Source: CAZAQS01 sp964486825 (GTDB lineage Bacteria > Chloroflexota > Anaerolineae > Anaerolineales > UBA4823). From it: a stretch of DNA of 6,103 bases. The notes beneath the pieces were generated by a model. The model searched no databases. It was not told where the DNA came from and was given only the letters and a program-made list of their open reading frames with translations. Position numbers and translations under genes: made by a program. The stretch is taken from the NCBI GenBank assembly GCA_964486825.1, contig CAZAQS010000282.1:1-6103 (forward strand). Direction: 5' to 3'. This document shows positions 1-5,404 of this stretch, one piece after another. Within the stretch, counting starts at the first letter, position 1; each line of letters starts with the position of its first letter.

Positions 1-56
1 CGCTGTTATTTCTCTTGAATTTCATTGCAGGCTAGGTCAATCTGTGTCCAACCTAT

Positions 57-76
57 CCAGGGAAAATCACCCTTGG
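57..76 (-). terminator. Weak hairpin after zwf
   Basis: CCAGGG (57-62) and CCCTTGG (70-76) can form a six-pair stem with one bulged T around a 7-base loop, starting 5 nt after the zwf stop on the minus strand. No T-tract follows it, so termination is only a possibility. The remaining bases 1-56 show no supportable gene. Confidence 0.25.
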
Positions 77-81
77 CGAGC

Positions 82-1599
82 CTACTCTAGGAGAACATGT
101 GAGGCGATAGGTACTGCTGAAGTAGATTGAAGAACCGGATAATTCTTATGAATCCCGCAAATTCTCTGCCAGTAATGGCTATCCTTCTCAAGTAGAAGAT
201 CGGCAGCTTTCGGTCCCCAGCTTGAAGGCTCATAAATGTGAAGTGGGGGTCCATCCGGTGAGCGCCAGGCTTCCAGGACAGGTTCTAGCAACTCCCAGGC
301 CAGCTCTGCCCTGTCGGCTCGCGTAAATAAAGATGCATCTCCGTTCAATGCATCCAACAACAACCTTTCGTAAGCTTCTGGAATGGCCGCTTCACCAAAA
401 GCGTCTCGATAGTGAAAAACCATCTCAACCGGGCGACTATCGGACACTGTGCCCGGTACCTTCACATCGAACAACTGGTGAAAGCCTTCATCCGGCTGCA
501 GGCAAAAGGACAAAGCATTTTGTTGCATGGATCCGATCGCACTTTTTAATCCTAATGATTTGGACAGGGGGTTGAACTGGATAATCATTTCAGTCGTTTT
601 TTCCGCCAACGCCTTGCCAGAGCGCAGGTAGAACGGCACGCCCTGCCAGCGCGGGTTGTCGATAAACAGGCGCAGAGCGGCGTAGGTTTCTGTCTGCGAA
701 TCCACCGCTACTCCGGCTGCCTGGCGATAGCCATTATATTGGCCGCGCACGGCAGAATGCTCAACATCCTTTTGACTGAGTGGGCGTACCGATCTAAGTG
801 CTTTGACCTTTTCCTCTCGTAAATCATGCACTCTAAAGGAGGCTGGCGGCTCCATAGCTATTAATGAGAGCAACTGAAAGAGATGGTTTTGGAACATATC
901 ACGCAGCACACCCACACCATCGTAGTATCCAGCGCGTGAGCCAACGTCCACTTTCTCTGCCACTGTGATCTGGACATGGTCAATGTATTGATGGTTCCAG
1001 AGTGGCTCATAGAGAGAGTTTGCGAATCGAAAGGTAAGAATGTTCTGGACGGTCTCTTTTCCCAGATAATGATCGATGCGGTAGATCTGATTTTCATCCA
1101 AAACCTGGTGCAGTTGCCGGTTAAGTTCTCGCGCCGATTCGGCATCGGTGCCGATTGGTTTTTCGACCACAACCCTACGCCAACCTTGGATTTCTGTAGT
1201 CACCCCGAGTTTGCCCAGGGCTGTAACGATCAGGGGGAAAAAGCGCGGAGGCGTCGCCAGATAATACAAACGGTTTGCCGGCCCAGCCTCAATATCCCTC
1301 AGCCTTGATTCAAGAATCTGAAAATCTTCGAAGGAGGTAAAACTTCCTGGTTGGTAGTGAAGATGGCGGGCGAAATGTAGCCATTTCTGATTGTCAAACG
1401 GATCCTGGCCAAACTTCTCTTCCCCCTGTCTCACTTTATCGATAAATGCTTCATCGGTCATCGATGAAGATGAGAACCCCAGAATTTTGAATTTGTCCGG
1501 AAGATGACCTTTTCTATACAGGCTAAAAAGTCCTGGGATTAACTTACGCTGACTCAGATCTCCTGAGGCGCCGAAAATAATAATTGAAGTCATATTCAT
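82..1599 (-). CDS. zwf: Glucose-6-phosphate 1-dehydrogenase
   Basis: Cytosolic enzyme that oxidises glucose-6-phosphate to 6-phosphogluconolactone with NAD(P)+, the entry step of the oxidative pentose phosphate pathway. The 505 residues match the usual family length of about 490-510. The N-terminal Rossmann motif GASGDLSQRKL is at residues 10-20, EKP at 146-148, the substrate-site signature RIDHYLGKE at 174-182 and the catalytic His at 239 in DMFQNHLFQLL. The C-terminal half carries RSGKALAEKTTEM (326-338) and ERLLLDALNGD (411-421). The first of two close ATGs is preferred because AGGA lies 6 nt before it; the second, two codons on, would be too far away. The gene is last in the operon, 18 nt after gnd. 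Oddity: the position that normally carries an Arg contacting the NADP 2'-phosphate (GTAR in Leuconostoc) is Ser44 in GFSSSS, which may shift cofactor preference. The family call is very secure. Confidence 0.98.
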   Translation of the reverse strand: MNMTSIIIFGASGDLSQRKLIPGLFSLYRKGHLPDKFKILGFSSSSMTDEAFIDKVRQGEEKFGQDPFDNQKWLHFARHLHYQPGSFTSFEDFQILESRLRDIEAGPANRLYYLATPPRFFPLIVTALGKLGVTTEIQGWRRVVVEKPIGTDAESARELNRQLHQVLDENQIYRIDHYLGKETVQNILTFRFANSLYEPLWNHQYIDHVQITVAEKVDVGSRAGYYDGVGVLRDMFQNHLFQLLSLIAMEPPASFRVHDLREEKVKALRSVRPLSQKDVEHSAVRGQYNGYRQAAGVAVDSQTETYAALRLFIDNPRWQGVPFYLRSGKALAEKTTEMIIQFNPLSKSLGLKSAIGSMQQNALSFCLQPDEGFHQLFDVKVPGTVSDSRPVEMVFHYRDAFGEAAIPEAYERLLLDALNGDASLFTRADRAELAWELLEPVLEAWRSPDGPPLHIYEPSSWGPKAADLLLEKDSHYWQRICGIHKNYPVLQSTSAVPIASHVLLE

Positions 1600-1617
1600 G
1601 GCAAGTCCTAAATCAAG

Positions 1618-2523
1618 TTACGTTCTCTTAACCGTGTGCCCACCGAATTGGTTGCGCAAAGCCGCCAGCAACCTATCCGAATAAGGCGCTTCGCTTCGGG
1701 AGCGAATCCTGCGCTGCAAGGATAGTGTAATCACCGGCGCGGCCACATCCAGATCAATGGCCTCCAATACCGTCCAGCGACCTTCACCCGAATCTGCCAC
1801 CCAGGCCTGGATACCTTTAAGCTCCTGGTCACTTTCAAGTGCATTAGAAGTTAAGTCTAGAAGCCACGAACGAACGACGCTTCCAAACCGCCAGATTTCA
1901 GCAATCTGATGCAAGTCCAAATCGAACTCTCTCTTGGCTTTTAAGATTTCGAAGCCTTCTGCGTAGGCTTGCATCAATCCATATTCAATCCCGTTGTGGA
2001 TCATCTTCACAAAATGCCCGGCGCCGTTTGGACCCACGTAACCCCAACCCCGATCCGGCGATGGGGCCAGGGTCTCGAAAATCGTCCTGTGACGTTCAAC
2101 GGCCTGTGACTGCCCGCCGATCATCAAGCTGTAGCCTTCAGCAAGGCCCCAGATTCCGCCGGATGTGCCGACATCGATAAATTTCAAACCTTTATCTTGA
2201 AGAATTTGCGCCCGGCGCTGGGTGTCCTTGTAGTTCGAATTGCCCCCATCGATGATCGTATCGTCTGGTGATAGCACTTCAGCCAGGCTCAAGATCGTTT
2301 GCTCGGTGATTTCACCAGAAGGCACCATCAACCAAACTGATCGAGGAGCATCCAGTTTCTCTGCAATTTCCGCAAGGTTGCGGGCGCCCTCGGCCCCAAC
2401 CTCTTCAAGCAATTGGATAGCTTCTTCGTTGATGTCGAACGCAACCACCCGGTGCCCGCCGCGCAGCAGGCGGGTTGCCATGTTTGCACCCATTTTACCC
2501 AACCCTACCATTCCAATTTCCAT
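1618..2523 (-). CDS. gnd: 6-phosphogluconate dehydrogenase, decarboxylating (short form)
   Basis: Oxidatively decarboxylates 6-phosphogluconate to ribulose-5-phosphate and CO2, the third step of the oxidative pentose phosphate branch. At 301 residues it belongs to the short family (about 300 residues), not the 470-residue E. coli type. The Rossmann motif GLGKMG is at residues 7-12 and the second beta strand ends in Asp30 (VVAFD), as in NAD-preferring members. DGGNSNY is at 92-98, a substrate loop GTSGG at 119-123, the catalytic segment GHFVKMIHNGIEYG at 169-182 (Lys173, Asn177) and SGEGRW at 245-250. The start is an ATG with GGAAGGGA 8 nt upstream. It follows pgl after a 131-nt gap, long enough to hold a secondary promoter or processing site, and is 18 nt ahead of zwf. 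The family call is secure; the cofactor preference is inferred. Confidence 0.97.
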   Translation of the reverse strand: MEIGMVGLGKMGANMATRLLRGGHRVVAFDINEEAIQLLEEVGAEGARNLAEIAEKLDAPRSVWLMVPSGEITEQTILSLAEVLSPDDTIIDGGNSNYKDTQRRAQILQDKGLKFIDVGTSGGIWGLAEGYSLMIGGQSQAVERHRTIFETLAPSPDRGWGYVGPNGAGHFVKMIHNGIEYGLMQAYAEGFEILKAKREFDLDLHQIAEIWRFGSVVRSWLLDLTSNALESDQELKGIQAWVADSGEGRWTVLEAIDLDVAAPVITLSLQRRIRSRSEAPYSDRLLAALRNQFGGHTVKRT

Positions 2524-2654
2524 AACCTAAATCCCTTCCGTGTGAATAGACAACGCAATAACTAAAATATTACCTGCCGTAAACTAGGCTCCCACCCTGT
2601 CATGGAGCAAGGTTTGAGCAACTCTATATAATAGGTTGTCATTCTTGCATCTTA

Positions 2655-3419
2655 TTATAGGCTGTTAGTGGAGTGAATCGAAGCAGCATTTGCGTCCAGC
2701 AGCCAGATCATTCTCCCATCAACCGGATGAATGCGCTGTGCAGGCCATTTCTCCGGGTTATTTGGTCCATTCAACGTCCCGTAGACGGCAGGAGCCTTAC
2801 CCTTGCCAGATACCATGAAGATCACATTTCTGGCGCTATTGAGCGCCAATGGCGCCAAGGTAATACGTCCGGCAGGGCGGCCTTGATAGTCAGCCTTAAC
2901 CGTAAGTACAGGAGATTTTTTCTCTTCTGGAGTAATTTCCCCCGGGAACAAGGAAGCAGTGTGCCCGTCGGCACCTAGACCCAGTAAGGCTAGGTCGAAG
3001 CGCGGCCAATCCAGCTTTCCGTCGCTGAAGCTCTCCAGTTCTCTGCGATACTCTTCGACAGCCTGTGCAGCATTGAGTTCCCCTCGAATTCGGTGCAGGT
3101 TTCCCTTAGGAATCTTCACACGAGAGAAAAGCCGTTCGAATGCCTGGCCAAAATTACTTTCGGGATGGTCTGGCGGCACAAGCCGCTCATCGCACCAGAA
3201 AAAATGTATCTCTCCCCAGGGCAAGCTCTGGGCAAACGGCGAGCCTGCGAGAAGTTGAAACAGTTTGCCAGGCGTACTGCCTCCCGAGAGCGCAACCAGA
3301 AACTGATCCCTTTCCTCGATTGCGAGTTCTGCAATCTGAGCGAACATCTTTGCTGCAGCCCGGCTCATCGAACCGACCTCCCCATAGACAATCACATCCG
3401 GATCACGGCTAATCCACAT
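2655..3419 (-). CDS. pgl: 6-phosphogluconolactonase
   Basis: Hydrolyses 6-phosphogluconolactone to 6-phosphogluconate, linking the reactions of zwf and gnd in the same operon. It is of the DevB/SOL type (glucosamine-6-phosphate isomerase fold) and 254 residues long, within the usual range of about 220-260. Visible family motifs are ALSGGSTPGKL (43-53, phosphate loop), FFWCDERLVPP (73-83), the SNF after it (88-90), the active-site stretch LLGLGADGHTASLFPG (145-160) and MVSGKGKA (202-209). The start is the ATG with AGGATGG 6 nt upstream; that site overlaps the stop codon of the preceding GH15 fragment, so the two reading frames may be translationally coupled. A TATAAT hexamer sits on the minus strand at the pgl stop codon but has no convincing -35 partner. 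The assignment is secure. Confidence 0.96.
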   Translation of the reverse strand: MWISRDPDVIVYGEVGSMSRAAAKMFAQIAELAIEERDQFLVALSGGSTPGKLFQLLAGSPFAQSLPWGEIHFFWCDERLVPPDHPESNFGQAFERLFSRVKIPKGNLHRIRGELNAAQAVEEYRRELESFSDGKLDWPRFDLALLGLGADGHTASLFPGEITPEEKKSPVLTVKADYQGRPAGRITLAPLALNSARNVIFMVSGKGKAPAVYGTLNGPNNPEKWPAQRIHPVDGRMIWLLDANAASIHSTNSL

Positions 3420-3433
3420 TCTTTACCATCCTA
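3420..3433 (-). promoter_or_regulatory. Ribosome binding site of pgl overlapping the upstream stop codon
   Basis: On the minus strand the TAG stop of the GH15 fragment runs directly into AGGATGG, followed by a 6-nt spacer and the pgl ATG. The Shine-Dalgarno sequence thus shares bases with the upstream stop, a geometry typical of translational coupling. It also supports the chosen pgl start. Confidence 0.6.
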
Positions 3434-3685
3434 AGCGGTTTCAAACTGCTCAAAACCATGGCAAGCCGCCCCAAACAGTGTTCCAGGTCGGTAGCGAAGT
3501 AAACGCTCCCAGCTGCTATCGGCCAACCAACGAAACTGACCATTCGCCCATACACCTATTCGGAAAGGATGCCCTAAGGCGTGGTTCTCCTGTCCAACAT
3601 GAGGCCAATATAAATCTCGAATTTGGTAGTTATGGTCAAAAGTAACCAGCAAATTACCGTTCCCGATTGGTAGATTGCGAGGCAT
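3431..3685 (-). pseudogene. N-terminal fragment of a GH15 glucoamylase-like gene
   Basis: An 84-residue open frame matching only the N-terminus of bacterial GH15 family proteins (glucan 1,4-alpha-glucosidase and trehalase-like, normally about 600 residues). Family-like features are the opening MPRNLPIGNGNLLVTFD, then IRDLYWPHVGQENHALGHPFRIGVW (residues 22-46) and a WERLLRYRPGTL segment near residues 59-70. The last 14 residues no longer resemble the family, and the frame ends at a TAG 11 nt before pgl, so the helical (alpha/alpha)6 catalytic barrel and its catalytic glutamates are absent. The start is convincing: ATG with AAGGAAGG about 8 nt upstream. It appears to be the first cistron of the pgl-gnd-zwf operon. 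It could be a decayed gene whose body was deleted, or a retained short leader peptide. No other part of a GH15 gene is visible in this window. Confidence 0.82.
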
Positions 3686-3742
3686 GATTCCATCCTTCCT
3701 TATCGATATCGTTTTGAAGTCTCTATTTCTGACACTCTGAGG

Positions 3743-3790
3743 ACTGGTTTTCTTACTTTTCCTTTCAAAGAATTAAACCAGTAAGAAAAC
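3743..3790. promoter_or_regulatory. Inverted repeat in the divergent promoter region (candidate operator)
   Basis: The 147-bp region between the two divergent operons contains GTTTTCTTAC at 3747-3756 and its perfect reverse complement GTAAGAAAAC at 3781-3790. A second perfect pair, ACTGGTTT at 3743-3750 and AAACCAGT at 3775-3782, overlaps it, so the two pairings are mutually exclusive. The arm centres are about 34 bp (roughly three helical turns) apart, suiting a dimeric or looping regulator that could govern both operons. No textbook -35/-10 pair was identifiable on either strand here, so promoter positions are not called. A palindrome CGATATCG at 3704-3711 lies just before the GH15 fragment start. 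Confidence 0.5.
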
Positions 3791-3832
3791 AAAATCCCAC
3801 AGCATCAAGAAAAATAGACAAGGAGATGACTT

Positions 3833-4339
3833 ATGAGCCAACTAACACGAATGCGACACCAAAAAGATACCTTTTTCGCCCAACACCCTCAAAGTCCGCT
3901 AACCGCATCCCAAAAGCGAGGGTTCAAAGGCTTGAATTATTTTCCGGAAGCGCCTGAGCTCAGGTTTGAACTGCCGATCGAGAATATTCCGGACAAGCAA
4001 ATCATCCAAATTCAAACCACCAGCGGAGATTTCCAACAATATCAGAAATATGGAAAGATCCGTTTTCCAGTGGATGGACAGATAATGGAACTGACGATCT
4101 TTTCCAATGAACACGGTTTTTTCCTGCCATTTGTAGATAGCCTGGCAGGAAAGGAGACCTATCCGGCTGGCCGGTATTTGGAACCAGAACCTCTCACGAA
4201 TGGAAAATTTTTGATCGACTTCAACCAGGCTTACAACCCGTATTGCGCGTACGCAGAGCACTGGTCTTGCCCGGTAACCCCCTTTGAAAACCGGCTCAAG
4301 GTACCGATTAGAGCAGGTGAGAAGTTATATCATGCATAA
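3833..4339 (+). CDS. DUF1684 family protein
   Basis: A 168-residue soluble protein of the DUF1684 family (PF07920), whose biochemical role is not known to me. Diagnostic stretches are FKGLNYFP (31-38), the KETYPAGRYL segment (107-116), DFNQAYNPYCAY (129-140), CPVTPFENRL (146-155) and AGEK near the C-terminus (161-164). The conserved Cys138, Cys146 and Asn153 are all present. No signal peptide or membrane segment is seen, so it should be cytosolic; many proteobacterial members are longer and exported, and this is essentially the bare domain. The ATG at 3833 has AAGGAG with a 7-nt spacer. It is first in a plus-strand pair with the 49-residue membrane protein (21-nt gap) and is divergent from the pentose phosphate operon. 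Regulation could involve the inverted repeat just upstream. Confidence 0.92.
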   Translation: MSQLTRMRHQKDTFFAQHPQSPLTASQKRGFKGLNYFPEAPELRFELPIENIPDKQIIQIQTTSGDFQQYQKYGKIRFPVDGQIMELTIFSNEHGFFLPFVDSLAGKETYPAGRYLEPEPLTNGKFLIDFNQAYNPYCAYAEHWSCPVTPFENRLKVPIRAGEKLYHA

Positions 4340-4360
4340 ACAAGGATAGGAGGAATAGAA

Positions 4361-4510
4361 ATGGACATATTAAGCGCTATCGTAGCCGGATTAATCGGAA
4401 CCCTTGTAATGACCATACTGATGTACCTGGCTCCTATGATCGGTCTGATTATGGGCCACCTGGTTTTTGGGCTGGTTGTCGCTCTGACATACAACGCACT
4501 GGCAGTTTAG
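4361..4510 (+). CDS. Small two-helix membrane protein (49 residues)
   Basis: A short frame starting at an ATG with an excellent AGGAGG ribosome site (4348-4353, 7-nt spacer), 21 nt after the DUF1684 stop and on the same strand. The product is almost wholly hydrophobic: MDILSAIVAGLIGTLVMTIL opens a first helix, AP at residues 24-25 gives a turn, and a second helix runs through MGHLVFGLVVAL (31-42). The opening resembles the start of the larger polytopic DUF6789-like membrane proteins (about 140 residues), but here a helix of the MGHL(V/I)(Y/F)G type follows at once. It therefore looks like a minimal unit or an internally deleted relative. The same MGHL-G pattern occurs at the C-terminus of the membrane protein at 5405-5851. 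Function unknown; it may be a transporter remnant, a small membrane regulator or a helix-hairpin subunit. Translation is likely from the ribosome site but unproven. Confidence 0.7.
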   Translation: MDILSAIVAGLIGTLVMTILMYLAPMIGLIMGHLVFGLVVALTYNALAV

Positions 4511-4558
4511 CTATAAAGAAGAAGTTGCGAACGACTGAAATCGATTTTGGATAAACAA

Positions 4559-5275
4559 CTATCTAACTGGCAGAATGGTATCGTCCATGAATATGGGGTC
4601 GAGATTAATACCGATCTTTTGGTATAGCCCTGGCGGTACGCTTATATCTCCAAGGTAGAGCCTTCCAACAAACGGCTTAGCCTGTGCAGATAAAAGCCCA
4701 ATTTTCGGCAAAGCTAATGTAAGCGTTGCCGTAGCACGCAGGCAAGGGTTTCCCGGGACCCCAGAAGTTGTATCCAGCCCCGAGGGGGTATCCAAGGCCA
4801 GAGCCAGCCTCCCGGAGTCGTTGGTAAGCTCTATCCAATTCGCGATCCTCCCGCGCGGGTCACCGGTAATCCCGTATCCAAGCATAGCATCCAGAATCAA
4901 ATCCGCTTTTCCTAACTCAGGTTCACGGCTTCGGTCGAGCCCCATTGCTTGTAAAATCTGCCATTGGTGGGCGGGGATTTCCTTCAACCCCTCAGGTTCA
5001 GCAGCCAGGACGACCTGTACAATCGCACCCCAATTGCTCAAATGGCGCGCGGCAACCATTCCGCCGCCGCCATTGTTGCCACTTCCACACAGGACTGTGA
5101 TTTGCCGACCCCGAACCTGCCCCCCCAGAATCCGGCGCGCCAGCTCAGCCAGGTTCCGTCCGGCGTTCTCCATCATTTGAATCAGGGTGATGCCGTATTC
5201 TTCGATCATCAACCGGTCTACTTCGACCATCTGCTCTGTCGTAAGGGCAGGCGTCTCGATCTGCTCCTCCGTCAT
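4559..5275 (-). CDS. nnrE: NAD(P)H-hydrate epimerase (YjeF N-terminal type)
   Basis: Epimerises the R and S forms of damaged, hydrated NAD(P)H (NADHX/NADPHX) so that the partner dehydratase can repair them; cytosolic metabolite-repair enzyme. The 238 residues form a single YjeF_N domain without the fused C-terminal dehydratase (NnrD) found in many bacteria, and no nnrD is in this window. Motifs: LTTEQMVEVD (11-20), MMENAGRNLAELA (34-46), the nucleotide loop GSGNNGGGGMVAARHL (64-79), LILDAMLGYGITGDPRG (126-142, with the potassium-binding Asp129) and ALDTPSGLD (160-168). Oddity: the loop reads NNGGGG where classical members have NNGGDG, so the substrate-contacting Asp is Gly71. The start is secure: ATG with AAGGAGGA 4 nt upstream. 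The TAA of an upstream relic abuts this ATG. It converges on the 49-residue protein gene. Confidence 0.95.
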   Translation of the reverse strand: MTEEQIETPALTTEQMVEVDRLMIEEYGITLIQMMENAGRNLAELARRILGGQVRGRQITVLCGSGNNGGGGMVAARHLSNWGAIVQVVLAAEPEGLKEIPAHQWQILQAMGLDRSREPELGKADLILDAMLGYGITGDPRGRIANWIELTNDSGRLALALDTPSGLDTTSGVPGNPCLRATATLTLALPKIGLLSAQAKPFVGRLYLGDISVPPGLYQKIGINLDPIFMDDTILPVR

Positions 5276-5362
5276 TTATTCCTCCTTGACCTGCACCCCT
5301 TTCCAGAAGGCAATATACCCCTGGATCTGCCTGGCTGCATCTTTAAGCTGGGGATAAATCCC
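5276..5362 (-). pseudogene. 3' tail of a DUF427-like gene
   Basis: In the minus-strand frame that ends in a TAA directly abutting the nnrE ATG, 28 codons read as protein: YP followed by KDAARQ and then GYIAFWKGVQV. This resembles the C-terminal signature of DUF427 proteins (pattern YYP-P-AA-I-GYVAFWKGV), which are normally about 90-125 residues. Upstream of these codons the frame meets a TAA at 5363-5365 (inside the stem-loop) and a TAG further on, and no start codon remains, so the gene lacks its front part. The likely history is an intact DUF427 gene overlapping nnrE, truncated by a deletion that brought in the hairpin and membrane gene now upstream. The match is from memory of the family and is short, so chance cannot be excluded. 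Confidence 0.55.
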
Positions 5363-5398
5363 TTACTGGAGCACAGTTTCGCTATGCTCCGATAAGGG
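5360..5398 (-). terminator. Strong stem-loop after the 148-residue membrane protein gene
   Basis: The arms CCCTTA (5360-5365) and GGAGCA (5368-5373) pair with TGCTCC (5385-5390) and TAAGGG (5393-5398), giving 12 Watson-Crick pairs interrupted by one C-A mismatch and one G-T wobble, around an 11-base loop. It begins 6 nt after the stop codon of the membrane protein gene on the minus strand. Neither strand has a run of T after it, so it is not a canonical intrinsic terminator; it may be a weak terminator, an mRNA 3' stabiliser or a folded leader ahead of nnrE. Confidence 0.55.
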
Positions 5399-5404
5399 CT
5401 ATTC

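Noticed and set aside
1..25. Possible minus-strand gene start (ATG at 25, reading MKFKRNNS) beyond zwf
   Set aside because: No Shine-Dalgarno sequence and only eight codons before the window edge.
333..575. Plus-strand open frame opposite zwf
   Set aside because: Lies wholly inside the securely identified zwf on the other strand; no family resemblance.
861..1308. Two further open frames (minus 861-1172, plus 976-1308) within zwf
   Set aside because: Shadows of the zwf coding sequence; the minus one is the same strand in a shifted frame and its translation is nonsense.
2959..3434. Several overlapping open frames on both strands within pgl
   Set aside because: All overlap the motif-complete pgl; compositions are Arg/Ser/Pro-rich as expected of off-frame reading.
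3899..4261. Minus-strand 120-residue frame opposite the DUF1684 gene
   Set aside because: The plus strand has the conserved DUF1684 motifs and ribosome site; the antisense frame has neither.
4538..4547. AAATCGATTT palindrome between the convergent 49-residue gene and nnrE
   Set aside because: A short AT-rich palindrome with no loop and no T-run; not supportable as a terminator.
4821..5395. Plus-strand frames opposite nnrE
   Set aside because: Antisense to a secure enzyme gene; low-complexity Pro/Arg/His-rich translations.
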